Shown: positions 52,582-60,869 of the stretch, one piece after another
Numbering within the stretch: the first letter of the stretch is position 1
Layout of the letters: every line of letters starts with the position of its first letter
NCBI RefSeq assembly: GCF_049800675.1
Contig: NZ_JBLOOT010000006.1
Span: 1 to 64,000 of the forward strand
Direction: 5' to 3'
Source: Cauispirillum nitrogeniifigens
GTDB taxonomy: Bacteria; Pseudomonadota; Alphaproteobacteria; Rhodospirillales; Rhodospirillaceae
DNA length: 64,000 nucleotides
Made by a program: the position numbers and the translations under genes
Notes under the pieces: model-generated
The model's database searches: none
What the model was told of the DNA's origin: nothing
Seen by the model: the letters and a program-made list of their open reading frames with translations, nothing else

Positions 52582-54747
52582 TCAGGCGCTCCGCAGCAGG
52601 GCGGCATAGGCGCCGTTGCGGGCCAGCAGCGCCTCGTGGGTGCCGCGCTCGACGACCACCCCGCGCTCCAGCACGACGATCTCGTCGGCATCGCGGATGG
52701 TCGACAGGCGGTGGGCGACGATCAGGCAGGCGCAGCCGCGCCGGCGCAGGTTGGAGTCGATGGCATGCTCGGTCACCGGATCGAGGGCCGAGGTCGCCTC
52801 GTCCAGCACCAGCACGGCGGGGTCGTTGACGAGGGCGCGGGCGATCTCCAGGCGCTGGCGCTGGCCGCCGCTGAAGTTCAGGCCGCCCTCGCGCACCGGG
52901 GCGTCGTAGTTGCCCGGCCGGGTGGCGACCTCGGCGTGGATCTCGGCGTCCTTGAGGGCGCGCGTCAGCGCCGCCTCGGACACGTCCGGCGCCCACAGGG
53001 TCAGGTTCTCGCGCAAGGTGCCCTCGAACAGCATGATGTCCTGGTCGACATGGGCGACCGTGGCCGCCAGACGGTGCGGCGGGACTTCGGCGATGGGCAC
53101 GCCGTCGATCAGGATGTCGCCGTCCCACGGCTGGAGAAGCCCGCAGATCATGCGCCCGATGGTGCTCTTGCCGCTACCCGAGCCGCCGACCAGGGCGATG
53201 CGCTTGCCCGGCTCCAGGGTCAGGGAGAAGCCGTCGATCAGCGGTTCGGCCACCGGCGAGTAGCCAAAGCGGACATTGCGCAGTTCGACATGGCCGCGCG
53301 GCGGCGTGTCCTCGGCGGCCGTCGCCTCGGCGGTCGAACCCTGGGCCACCGGGGGCGCGGGCGCCGCCAGCACGTCGGACAGGCGCGCCACGTCGCCCTT
53401 GACCAGATGCAGGCGGGCGCCAAGCTGGGTCAGGCCGGCCAGCGGCGTCATGAAGTTCTGGAAAAGGCCCTGCACCGCCACCAGCGCGCCGATGGTCAGC
53501 GCGCCTTCCATGACGCGATAGCCACCGATGCCCAGCACCGCCACCGGCCCCAGCGCCGTGGTCAGCGCCGGCACCGCCTGGAGCACCGCCGACAGGGCGC
53601 CGATTTCCTGGCGGCTGGCCAGCAGGCCGGCCTGATGGCCGCTCCACAGGGCGAAGGCATCGTTCTCCCCGCCGCTGGCCTTGAGCGTCTCGATGGAGCG
53701 GATACTGCCGACGGTGGCCGACAGCAGCTTGCCCTGGTGGCCCAGCAGGCGCCGGTTGAGATCGTCGCGGCGCTGGGCGGCGAGGTTCAGGACCAGCGCG
53801 TTGCCGCCGCCCAGCAGCAGCGCCGCCGCCGCCATCACCGGATCGAACAGGGCGATGACGACCAGATAGAACGCCACCGACAGCAGATTGAACAGGTTTG
53901 TCGCCAGTTCCCCGGACAGCAGCGTCGCCACGCGGTCCGTGGCGGCCACCCGCGCGGCGAGGTCGCCGGGGTGGCGCTGGACGAAGAAACGCACCGGCAG
54001 GGCCATCAGCCGGCTCAGGTAGCGGCCGGCCAGGGTGACGGCGATCTTGGCCTCCAGGCGCAGCAGGTAAGCCTGCTGCAAGGCCGTCACCCCCGCCTGC
54101 GCCAGCCCCGCCAGCAGCAGGCCGAGCAGCAGCGGCACCATCCAGCTTTCCATCTGGCGGACCAGCACCATGTCGACCATCTGGCTGGTCAGGCCCGGCA
54201 CGATGACCCCTGGCAGCACCAGGAACAGCGACAGCAGGGCGACCAGCGCCAGCGCCGGCCGCGACCCCGCCAGCAGTCCCGCCAACTGGGCGTAGGGGCG
54301 GGGGCGCGGGCCGCCGCGCGTGAAGCCCTCGCCCGGCTCCAGGGCCAGGACGACGCCGGTGAAGCTCTCGTCCAGCTCCTGCCGGCTGACCACGCGCGGC
54401 CCGGTGGCCGGGTCGGTCAGGTGCACGCGGTCGCCCTTGATGCCCCGGAAGACGACGTAGTGGTTGAAGTTCCAGTGGATGATCGACGGCACCGGCAGGT
54501 CCAGAAGCCCCGCCGGTTCCTTGCGGAAGCCCTTGGCGGCCATGCCGAAGCGGCGCGCCGCCTTGAGCACGTTGGACGCCTTGCTGCCGTCGCGCGACAC
54601 GCCGCAGGCCTCGCGCAGGGTTTCCAGCGGCACCCAGCGGCCGTGATGGGCCAGCACCATCGCCAGGCAGGCGGCCCCGCATTCGGTGGCCTCCATCTGG
54701 AGGATGGTGGGAACGCGGACCGGCCCGGCGGATGTCTGCCGGGTCAT
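52582..54747 (-). CDS. NHLP-type RiPP peptidase / ABC exporter (C39 active)
   Basis: The start is ATG 54747, overlapping the HlyD stop (ATGA), giving 721 aa. The N-terminal C39 double-glycine peptidase is complete: Cys23 in EATECGAACLAMVL, His96 in HWNFNHYVVF and Asp112 in LTDPATG. The membrane domain covers about 165-450. The ATPase has Walker A GGSGSGKSTIG, signature FSGGQRQRLEIARAL (Phe for Leu), Walker B VLVLDEATSALD and H-loop AHRLS. The peptidase should cleave the three precursors encoded at 57123-58346 after their ASGG motif during export. The domain order matches the NHLM ABC1 family. Confidence 0.93.
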   Translation of the reverse strand: MTRQTSAGPVRVPTILQMEATECGAACLAMVLAHHGRWVPLETLREACGVSRDGSKASNVLKAARRFGMAAKGFRKEPAGLLDLPVPSIIHWNFNHYVVFRGIKGDRVHLTDPATGPRVVSRQELDESFTGVVLALEPGEGFTRGGPRPRPYAQLAGLLAGSRPALALVALLSLFLVLPGVIVPGLTSQMVDMVLVRQMESWMVPLLLGLLLAGLAQAGVTALQQAYLLRLEAKIAVTLAGRYLSRLMALPVRFFVQRHPGDLAARVAATDRVATLLSGELATNLFNLLSVAFYLVVIALFDPVMAAAALLLGGGNALVLNLAAQRRDDLNRRLLGHQGKLLSATVGSIRSIETLKASGGENDAFALWSGHQAGLLASRQEIGALSAVLQAVPALTTALGPVAVLGIGGYRVMEGALTIGALVAVQGLFQNFMTPLAGLTQLGARLHLVKGDVARLSDVLAAPAPPVAQGSTAEATAAEDTPPRGHVELRNVRFGYSPVAEPLIDGFSLTLEPGKRIALVGGSGSGKSTIGRMICGLLQPWDGDILIDGVPIAEVPPHRLAATVAHVDQDIMLFEGTLRENLTLWAPDVSEAALTRALKDAEIHAEVATRPGNYDAPVREGGLNFSGGQRQRLEIARALVNDPAVLVLDEATSALDPVTEHAIDSNLRRRGCACLIVAHRLSTIRDADEIVVLERGVVVERGTHEALLARNGAYAALLRSA

Positions 54748-56006
54748 CGATCCAGCCCCGTGGCCTTGCGCAGCAGCGGGATGATCAGGCTGACCGGCGC
54801 CTGTTCGCGCACCGTGATGTCGGAGGCCAGCGTCGTGCCGCTGCGCAGGGTCAGCGGCGGCCCCTGCCGCGACGACCACTCATAGCCGCTGGGTGTGTCG
54901 CCGGCGACCAGATCGACGCGCACCTCATAGGGCGCGCCGTCCTTGGCAAAGGACTGCACCAGGGTGTCGTTGCGCAGCACCGCCGTCATGCCCTCGCGCG
55001 TGGACGGGAACTGCGACACGCTGCGCACCACGCCGGTGAGGGTGCCGAACTCCTCGCGCCGCACGTTGTCCGGGGCGATGCGCACCGTCATGCCTGGTTC
55101 GACCATCTTGCCGTGCTGGGTGGGGACATAGGCCACCGCCTCCAGGCCGGCGCCGGTGCCTTCGATGCCCAGCAGGGACTGGCCGGCGCCCACCATGTCG
55201 CCCGGCCCGACGCGCAGCTCCGTCACCCGGCCGGCGACCGGGGCGACAACCTGGGCGTCGCGGTCGAGCATGGTCTGCAACTCGCGGATGGATCGCTGGA
55301 CCTCGGCGACGGCGGCGCGGGCGGCGGACATCTCGCGGTCATGGCGCATGAGCATGTCGTTGTGCTCGGATTGCAGGCGCAGCAGGGCGGTGCGGCCATC
55401 GGCGGCGGCCTGTTCGGCCTTGGCGAGGTCGGCCTGGATGGCCTGCACCTGGGCGCGCGTGGCAAAGCCCTGGGCGGCGAGGTCCTGATGGCCGCGCAGG
55501 CGTTCGCCCAGCCACGCCATTTGCTCGGCCGCCGCCGCGACGGACTGATCCAGGGCGGCCCGCCGCTGCGTCATGTTGGCGCGGGAAATCTCCAGTTCGC
55601 GGGCGTGGCCTTTTTCCAAGCGGGCGACCTCGGCCTCGCGCTCGGCCAGCAGGTCGCGGGCGTTGTCCAGCCGCGCCCGCACGTCGTCCTGGAGCAGGCG
55701 GGCCACCGGCTGGCCTTCCTCGACGATGTCGCCAAGGCCGACCAGCAGGCTGTCGACGCGGCCGGCCGCCGGGCTCATGGCGGCGACCACGCGGCCCTCG
55801 GCGGCGATCAGGATGCCCTTGCCGGGGACGTTGGTCGGGATGGTGCCGGCGAAGCCCCAGATCACCAGCGCCGCCAGAAGGACGCCCAGCGTCGCCGTGA
55901 CCAGCCAGCCGCGCGCGTCGGCGACGACGATGAGCTGGTCGAGCTGGTCGGGGGAGGACAGGCGGTCGATGGCGGCCTGCCGGAAGATGCGGGGCTGGGT
56001 GGTCAT
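54744..56006 (-). CDS. NHLP-type RiPP secretion HlyD adaptor
   Basis: The start is ATG 56006, overlapping the GNAT stop (ATGA), giving 420 aa. The N-terminal IFRQAAIDRLSSPDQLDQLI motif is typical of adaptors from NHLP bacteriocin systems. One transmembrane helix follows (about 35-55). Next come a first lipoyl half (GRVVAAMSPAAGRVDSLLVG), a long coiled coil (about 105-260), a second half (AQVVAPVAGRVTELRVGPGD) and a beta-barrel end with LRSGTTLASDITVREQAPVS. It links the ABC exporters to an outer-membrane channel not encoded here. Confidence 0.92.
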   Translation of the reverse strand: MTTQPRIFRQAAIDRLSSPDQLDQLIVVADARGWLVTATLGVLLAALVIWGFAGTIPTNVPGKGILIAAEGRVVAAMSPAAGRVDSLLVGLGDIVEEGQPVARLLQDDVRARLDNARDLLAEREAEVARLEKGHARELEISRANMTQRRAALDQSVAAAAEQMAWLGERLRGHQDLAAQGFATRAQVQAIQADLAKAEQAAADGRTALLRLQSEHNDMLMRHDREMSAARAAVAEVQRSIRELQTMLDRDAQVVAPVAGRVTELRVGPGDMVGAGQSLLGIEGTGAGLEAVAYVPTQHGKMVEPGMTVRIAPDNVRREEFGTLTGVVRSVSQFPSTREGMTAVLRNDTLVQSFAKDGAPYEVRVDLVAGDTPSGYEWSSRQGPPLTLRSGTTLASDITVREQAPVSLIIPLLRKATGLDR

Positions 56007-57001
56007 GCGGCGCTCCCGGCGTCGTCGGGGGAGAGGACGACGTGGCTGGTCATGTAGCAGTCGGTCCAGTGGGCGAGGGGGCGGAAGTGCTTGTCCAGCA
56101 GGCCCCACATCTCCGGCAGGCGGGGCGACGTCTCGGTCACCACCAGCGTCTCGTCGCCATGGGCGGCGGCCAGCCGGCGCGCCCCCTCGGCATAGGCGCC
56201 GAGCAGCCAGCCGCGCTTGTCCTGCGGCGGCAGCACCCAGCCGACGGGGAAGTACCAGCGGTTCATGGATGGCTGGGGCTCGCACACCGCCCAGCCGCGC
56301 ACGGCGCCGTCGGCATCGGTCAGCACCAGCGACATGTCCGGGCACAGGCTTTGCCGCCAGCGCGCCGGGTCGGCCCAGTCGGGCACCTCGCCCCGCGCGA
56401 TGCCCTCGGCGGCCACGGCTTCCGCCAGCAGCCCGGCCTCGGCCCAGGAGCGGAAGCGCAGGCCGCCGCGCTCCATCCGCGCGATCAGGCCCCGGCGGTC
56501 GCGGAACAGGGCCAGCGTGTGCTTGACCGGGCCGCAGATGCGCAGGCGCTCGGCAGCCGGTGGGGTCCAGCCGTCGCGTGCCAGCAGCGCGCCGAACGCG
56601 GCGGAGCCGGGCAGGCGGTCGGACCAGGACGCGTGCATCCGGGAACATCCCAGGCGCCGGGCCTCCTCGCTCAGTCCGCGCAGCAGGGCACGGCCGATGC
56701 CGCGCCGCCGTTCCGCCGCCGTCACCATGAGCGACAGCAGCGACGCCGTTCCGGCCTGCGGCGCCGCGACGGCCAGCCCCAGTCCGACGGCGATGCCGTC
56801 CCGCCATGCGGCAAGGCGCACCGGGCGGGCTCCGCCGTCCGACGGCAGCGCCCCGGCCTCCGTCAGCACGGGGCGGTAGGCCGCCCATGTCAGCGCGGCC
56901 AGGGCCGGCGCATCCTCGGGAGCAGGCGGGGCCAGGTGCAGGCCCGGCTCGCCCCGCGACAGGTCCGCCGTTCCGGCATGGCGCACGGTGTTTGTCTCCA
57001 T
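56003..57001 (-). CDS. GNAT-family acyltransferase, candidate RiPP maturase
   Basis: The start is ATG 57001 (METNTVRHAG), giving 332 aa. The N-terminal GNAT domain (about 20-160) has the acyl-CoA-binding motif RRRGIGRA at 98-105 in a standard motif A context (SLLSLMVTAAERRRGIGRAL). The second half (about 165-332) is a second, degenerate GNAT-like fold that may bind peptide (MNRWYFPVGWVLPPQDKRGW). It opens the leftward exporter operon and diverges from the three precursor genes, with only 121 bp between. GNAT-like maturases in NHLP and Nif11-type clusters are known to attach fatty acyl groups to Lys or Orn side chains (selidamides). No LanM, YcaO or radical SAM gene is present. The substrate lysine and acyl chain are inferred. 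Confidence 0.82.
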   Translation of the reverse strand: METNTVRHAGTADLSRGEPGLHLAPPAPEDAPALAALTWAAYRPVLTEAGALPSDGGARPVRLAAWRDGIAVGLGLAVAAPQAGTASLLSLMVTAAERRRGIGRALLRGLSEEARRLGCSRMHASWSDRLPGSAAFGALLARDGWTPPAAERLRICGPVKHTLALFRDRRGLIARMERGGLRFRSWAEAGLLAEAVAAEGIARGEVPDWADPARWRQSLCPDMSLVLTDADGAVRGWAVCEPQPSMNRWYFPVGWVLPPQDKRGWLLGAYAEGARRLAAAHGDETLVVTETSPRLPEMWGLLDKHFRPLAHWTDCYMTSHVVLSPDDAGSAA

Positions 57002-57122
57002 GGAAATAAAAGTCTCTTGGTTCTGGTGTATTGGGATTCCAACCGTACTATACGCACGCCCAATGTGGGGTGTGGTGGAGTTTCTTTTAGGGGAAACCGT
57101 GTTTTTCTGAAAGGAAAATAAA
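57002..57122. promoter_or_regulatory. Divergent promoter region of the RiPP cluster
   Basis: This 121-bp AT-richer gap lies between the GNAT operon and the first precursor gene. TATAGT read leftward near 57045-57051 could be a -10 box for the GNAT operon, but no good -35 is seen. An AAAGGA ribosome-binding site precedes the first precursor ATG. Confidence 0.4.
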
Positions 57123-57455
57123 ATGAGCATGGGTGCTACTGTGGACCCCATCCAGGCGGTGCGGGCGCGGGTCCAGGAAGCTCTTGTAAAAAGAGCAGAG
57201 GATGATTCTGAATTCCGCGCTTTGCTTGTGGCGCAGCCGCAGGCGGCGCTGGCTCAGCTTCTCGGCGGCACCAACCCGCTGCCGCATCTGAAGATGAGCG
57301 TCATCGAGGAAAAGCCGGGCGAGGTCATCATCGTGCTGCCCGCGCCCATCGCGGTTGACGAACTGCCCGACGAGATGCTCGACCTGGCGTCCGGCGGGAC
57401 CAGCTTCCTGAGCTTCCTGGAGCCCAGCATGCGCTGGGGCAACGGCATGAAGTAA
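57123..57455 (+). CDS. NHLP-leader RiPP precursor peptide 1
   Basis: The 110-aa precursor starts at ATG 57123 after AAAGGA. The leader (about 1-92) resembles the nitrile-hydratase alpha-subunit-like (NHLP) family: VRARVQEALVKRAEDDSEFR, then KPGEVIIVLPAP and VDELPDEMLDLASGG. Cleavage is predicted after the ASGG double glycine by the C39 exporter. The core is TSFLSFLEPSMRWGNGMK, 18 residues with a C-terminal lysine. The upstream LLGG motif lies inside the folded leader and is unlikely to be cut. The leader differs more from copies 2 and 3 than they do from each other. Confidence 0.88.
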   Translation: MSMGATVDPIQAVRARVQEALVKRAEDDSEFRALLVAQPQAALAQLLGGTNPLPHLKMSVIEEKPGEVIIVLPAPIAVDELPDEMLDLASGGTSFLSFLEPSMRWGNGMK

Positions 57456-57526
57456 GTACCGGCAGCCTTCCTTCTGGGGAGGGAAGGCTTCTCCAGGCGC
57501 TTTATATATTCGAAAAGGACATTGCC

Positions 57527-57859
57527 ATGACCGCAGATGCTCCCATCGATCCCGTCCGCGCCGTGCGCGAGCGGGTCCAGGCCGCGCTGGTGAAGAAGGC
57601 CGAGGACGATGCCGACTTCCGTGCCCTTCTCGTCGCCGACCCCCGCGCGGCGCTCACCAGCCTTCTCGGCACCAACCCGGTGCCGCATCTGAAGCTGAGC
57701 GTGATCGAGGAAAAGCCCGGCGAGGTGCTGATCGTGCTGCCGGCGCCGATCGAGGTCGACGAACTGCCCGACGAGATGCTCGACCTGGCATCCGGCGGGA
57801 CCAAGTTCAGCACGTTTTTGGAATATGGCTCGGATGGTCGGCCGGTCCGGGGAAAGTAG
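57527..57859 (+). CDS. NHLP-leader RiPP precursor peptide 2
   Basis: The 110-aa precursor starts at ATG 57527 after AAAAGGA. The leader carries the NHLP pattern (VRERVQAALVKKAEDDADFR; VDELPDEMLDLASGG) and is nearly identical in DNA to precursor 3. The predicted core after ASGG is TKFSTFLEYGSDGRPVRGK (19 aa), with Lys at position 2 and at the C-terminus. It lies 71 bp after precursor 1 and is probably co-transcribed. Confidence 0.88.
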   Translation: MTADAPIDPVRAVRERVQAALVKKAEDDADFRALLVADPRAALTSLLGTNPVPHLKLSVIEEKPGEVLIVLPAPIEVDELPDEMLDLASGGTKFSTFLEYGSDGRPVRGK

Positions 57860-58019
57860 ATACGCGCCGTTGCCGTGACCAGAACCGGGCATGTCCGAGC
57901 GGAAACGAAAATGAAAAGGCTGTTTTTAAGGTCTTGAGGATGCCGTAGGGTCGCGGCCCTTCTATCGGGGGATGGAGGGTTTTGGTAGAGCTATCCCTGT
58001 TACTTGAAAGGAAGTTGCA

Positions 58020-58346
58020 ATGACCGCAGATGCTCCCATCGATCCCGTCCGCGCCGTGCGCGAGCGGGTCCAGGCCGCGCTGGTGAAGAAGGCCGAGGAC
58101 GATGCCGACTTCCGCGCCCTTCTCGTCTCCGACCCCCGCGCGGCGCTCACCAGCCTTCTCGGCACCAACCCGGTGCCGCATCTGAAGCTGAGCGTCATCG
58201 AGGAGAAGCCCGGCGAGGTGGTCATCGTGCTGCCGGCGCCGATCGAGGTCGACGAACTGCCCGACGATGTGCTCGACCTGGCCTCCGGCGGCACCAGCTT
58301 CTCCGCCTTCATCCTGTACGGTCCCGACGACGTGGTCCGCAAGTAG
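58020..58346 (+). CDS. NHLP-leader RiPP precursor peptide 3
   Basis: The 108-aa precursor starts at ATG 58020 after GAAAGGAAG. The leader is almost identical to that of precursor 2 (one visible change is LVSDPRAA for LVADPRAA). The core after ASGG is TSFSAFILYGPDDVVRK (17 aa), its only Lys at the C-terminus. A 160-bp AT-richer gap separates it from precursor 2 and could hold its own promoter. A terminator follows directly. Confidence 0.88.
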   Translation: MTADAPIDPVRAVRERVQAALVKKAEDDADFRALLVSDPRAALTSLLGTNPVPHLKLSVIEEKPGEVVIVLPAPIEVDELPDDVLDLASGGTSFSAFILYGPDDVVRK

Positions 58347-58356
58347 CGGCTTCCCG

Positions 58357-58418
58357 GAAGTCAGAAGCCCCGCAGCGGGGCCGGTTCACCACCGGCTCCG
58401 CTGCGGGGACTTCCTTTT
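58357..58418 (+). terminator. Rho-independent terminator after the precursor genes
   Basis: The stem CCCCGCAGCGG (58368-58378) pairs with CCGCTGCGGGG (58398-58408). An inner CCGG/CCGG pairing and flanking GAAG/CTTC extend it, and CCTTTTC follows. It lies between the rightward precursor 3 and the leftward purU gene and may serve both. Confidence 0.85.
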
Positions 58419-58436
58419 CGGGCGCCCGCCGCCGCC

Positions 58437-59375
58437 TCAGCCCATGCGCTCGGAGGCGTAGCTGCCGGGGCTGGCCGGGAACACCACGGTCTTGGAACCG
58501 TTCAGGAAGACCCGGTTGTGGATGTGGGCGTGGATGGCCCGCGACAGCACCTGGCTTTCCACGTCGCGGCCCAGCGAGATGTAGTCTTCCGGCGACTGGG
58601 CGTGGGTGACGCGCACCGTGTCCTGCTCGATGATCGGGCCTTCGTCGAGGTCGGCGGTGACGTAGTGCGACGTCGCGCCGATCAGCTTCACGCCGCGCTC
58701 GAACGCCTGCTTGTAGGGATTGGCGCCCTTGAAGCTGGGCAGGAAAGAATGGTGAATGTTGATGATGCGGCCTGACATCTTCTGGCACATGGCGTCGGAC
58801 AGGATTTGCATGTAGCGGGCCAGCACCACCAGATCGGCGCCGGTCTGCTCGATGATCTCCATCTGCCGGGCCTCGGCCTCGACCTTGTTCTGCTTGGTGA
58901 CGTTGATGCAGTGGAACGGGATGTCGTGGTTCACCACCAGCTTCTGGTAGTCCATGTGGTTGGAGATGACGCCGACGATGTCGATGGGCAGGGCGCCGAT
59001 GCGCCAGCGGTAGAGGATGTCGTTCAGGCAGTGCCCGAAGCGCGACACCATGATGATGACCTTGGTCTTCACCGCGTCGTCATGGAAGGTGTGGTCCATG
59101 CCGAAGCGTTCGGAGATGGGGGCGAAGCCGTCGCGCAGATCCGCCAGGGACTTGCCGGTCTGGCTGGAAAAGCTCACCCGCATGAAGAAGCTGCCGGTCA
59201 GCTGGTCGTCGAACTGCGCGCTGTCGGTGATGTTGCAGCCGCTGTCCGCCAGATAGGTGGAGATGGCCGCGACGATGCCGCGCGTGGTCGGGCAGCGCAC
59301 CGTCAGGGTGAAGCGGTTCGGCGCCGGGGTCATGGCGGCGACCTGGGCGTGGGCGGCGGCGGAAACGGTCGTCAT
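58437..59375 (-). CDS. purU: Formyltetrahydrofolate deformylase
   Basis: The start is ATG 59375, overlapping the folD stop (ATGA), giving 312 aa. An N-terminal ACT domain (about 20-100; RFTLTVRCPTTRGIVAAIST) is followed by a formyltransferase-fold catalytic domain. Its signs are KVIIMVSRFGHCLNDILYRW, INIHHSFLPSFKGANPYKQA and the active-site YVTADLDEGPIIEQD. The enzyme hydrolyses 10-formyl-THF to formate and THF. In sarcosine oxidase operons it recycles the C1 units released by demethylation. It is the last gene of the leftward sox-folD-purU operon. Confidence 0.96.
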   Translation of the reverse strand: MTTVSAAAHAQVAAMTPAPNRFTLTVRCPTTRGIVAAISTYLADSGCNITDSAQFDDQLTGSFFMRVSFSSQTGKSLADLRDGFAPISERFGMDHTFHDDAVKTKVIIMVSRFGHCLNDILYRWRIGALPIDIVGVISNHMDYQKLVVNHDIPFHCINVTKQNKVEAEARQMEIIEQTGADLVVLARYMQILSDAMCQKMSGRIINIHHSFLPSFKGANPYKQAFERGVKLIGATSHYVTADLDEGPIIEQDTVRVTHAQSPEDYISLGRDVESQVLSRAIHAHIHNRVFLNGSKTVVFPASPGSYASERMG

Positions 59376-60283
59376 GGCGTCAGTCCTTCGGGCTCGGGCA
59401 AGTGATGCAGGCGGCAGGCGGCGGTCAGGGTGTTGGCCAGCAGGCAGGCGATGGTCATGGGGCCGACGCCGCCGGGCACCGGGGTGATGGCCCCGGCCAT
59501 CTGGGCGGCGGAGGCAAACTCCACGTCGCCGCGCAGGACCGACCGGCCATCGGCCAGGGTCACGCGGTTGATGCCGACGTCGATGACCGTGGCGCCGGGC
59601 TTGATCCAGGCGCCGGGGATCATCTCCGCCCGGCCGACGGCGGCGACCAGGATGTCGGCCCCCCGGCACACCTCGGCGAGGTCTTTGGTGCGGGAATGGG
59701 CGACGGTGACGGTGGCGTTGCGCCGCAACAGCAACTGCGCCATCGGCTTGCCGACGATGTTGGAGCGCCCCACCACCACCGCGGACTTGCCCGACAGGTC
59801 GTGGCCGTGCAGGTCGTCGAGCATCATCAGGCAGCCCAGCGGCGTGCACGGCACCAGCGCCGCCTGCCCGGTGGCCAGCCGCCCGACGTTGATGGCATGG
59901 AAGCCGTCCACGTCCTTGGCCGGGTCGATGGCGTCGATGACCGCGTCGGCGTCCATGTGGCCGGGCAGCGGCAACTGCACTAGGATGCCATGCACGGCGG
60001 GGTCGGCGTTGAGACGCGCGATCAGGTCCATCAGCGCGGCCTGCGGGGTGTCGGCCGCCAGCCGGTGGGTGAAGGACGCCATGCCGGCCTCGGTGGTCTG
60101 GTGGCCCTTGTTGCGGACATAGACCTCGCTGGCCGGATCATCGCCGACCAGCACCACCGCCAGGCCCGGCGTGAGGCCGTGGTCGGCCTTGAGGCGGGCG
60201 ACGTGGCCGGCGATCCGCGCGCGCAGGGCGGCGGCAATAGCTTTGCCATCCAGGCGTCTGGCCTGGTGCTCCGGGTCGGTCAT
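59372..60283 (-). CDS. folD: Methylene-THF dehydrogenase / cyclohydrolase
   Basis: The 303-aa protein has the usual FolD length. The catalytic Lys lies in SEVYVRNKGHQTTEAGM (Lys59), the substrate loop in VHGILVQLPLPGHMDADAVI, and the cofactor motif in VVVGRSNIVGKPMAQLLL. The C-terminal signature TPVPGGVGPMTIACLLANTL is intact. It converts 5,10-methylene-THF, the product of THF-dependent sarcosine oxidation, to 10-formyl-THF with reduction of NADP. It lies 19 bp after soxG and overlaps purU. Confidence 0.97.
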   Translation of the reverse strand: MTDPEHQARRLDGKAIAAALRARIAGHVARLKADHGLTPGLAVVLVGDDPASEVYVRNKGHQTTEAGMASFTHRLAADTPQAALMDLIARLNADPAVHGILVQLPLPGHMDADAVIDAIDPAKDVDGFHAINVGRLATGQAALVPCTPLGCLMMLDDLHGHDLSGKSAVVVGRSNIVGKPMAQLLLRRNATVTVAHSRTKDLAEVCRGADILVAAVGRAEMIPGAWIKPGATVIDVGINRVTLADGRSVLRGDVEFASAAQMAGAITPVPGGVGPMTIACLLANTLTAACRLHHLPEPEGLTP

Positions 60284-60302
60284 GGGGGAACCCTCTTCGT
60301 CG

Positions 60303-60869
60303 TCAGGAAATGGACCGCGCCGCCGTCAGCAGCGCGTGATGCAGGGAGGCTGCCGACGAGCGGGGGCCGAGGACGGTGTAGCTCCGCCCGGCCTCGCGGC
60401 ACAGCACGAAGCAGCCCAGGTGCTCGATGGTCGTGCGCTGGGCGGCACCCGTCGCCAGGCGCGCCAGGTCCAGCGGGCACAGGCGCTCGAACAGGGCCGG
60501 CGTCGTGGCGCCGGACACGTCGAAGCGGACCCAGGCGTCGGTCTGCTCGGTGATCGAGGCGGCGTCGCCCACGGCATGCTTCAGCAGGGCAGCGAGGTCT
60601 TCGTGGCTGGCGAAGGGGGCCTCGACCATCCACTGGCCGGGGCCGGTCCAGAACACGCCGAAGGGGTCCTTGCCGGCCCAGGTGGCGACGCCCGGCAGGG
60701 CGACGCCGAGGAACGTCTCGGCGGCGGCGGTGTCCTTGTCGCGCCGCCGTGCCAGGGAGGCCAGGGCGACGTCGGGGCGCTCGGCGATGCACAAGGACCC
60801 GACGGTGTCCACGCGGGGCTCGAAGCGGCCCAGGGCGGTCAGGGGGGTGAGCAGCATCAGGTCAGGCAC
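60303..60869 (-). CDS. soxG: Sarcosine oxidase gamma subunit
   Basis: The start is GTG 60869, with GGGGAG seven bases upstream and an 8-bp overlap with the soxA end; ATG 60857 is a weaker choice. The 188-aa product matches the SoxG family: GVALPGVATWAGKDPFGVFW, then GQWMVEAPFASHEDLAALL, FDVSGATTPALFERLCPLDL and a C-terminal YTVLGPRSSAASLHHALLTA. It is the gamma subunit of the heterotetrameric enzyme that demethylates sarcosine to glycine in the cytoplasm. Confidence 0.93.
   Translation of the reverse strand: MPDLMLLTPLTALGRFEPRVDTVGSLCIAERPDVALASLARRRDKDTAAAETFLGVALPGVATWAGKDPFGVFWTGPGQWMVEAPFASHEDLAALLKHAVGDAASITEQTDAWVRFDVSGATTPALFERLCPLDLARLATGAAQRTTIEHLGCFVLCREAGRSYTVLGPRSSAASLHHALLTAARSIS

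Noticed and set aside
51694..54885. Long rightward frame over the ABC exporters
   Set aside because: It is antisense to two ABC transporters with intact Walker and C39 motifs and has no motifs of its own.
49126..58346. A lanthipeptide, thiazole/oxazole or radical-SAM proteusin cluster
   Set aside because: No LanM, YcaO, dehydrogenase, radical SAM or epimerase gene is found; only a GNAT protein accompanies the precursors.
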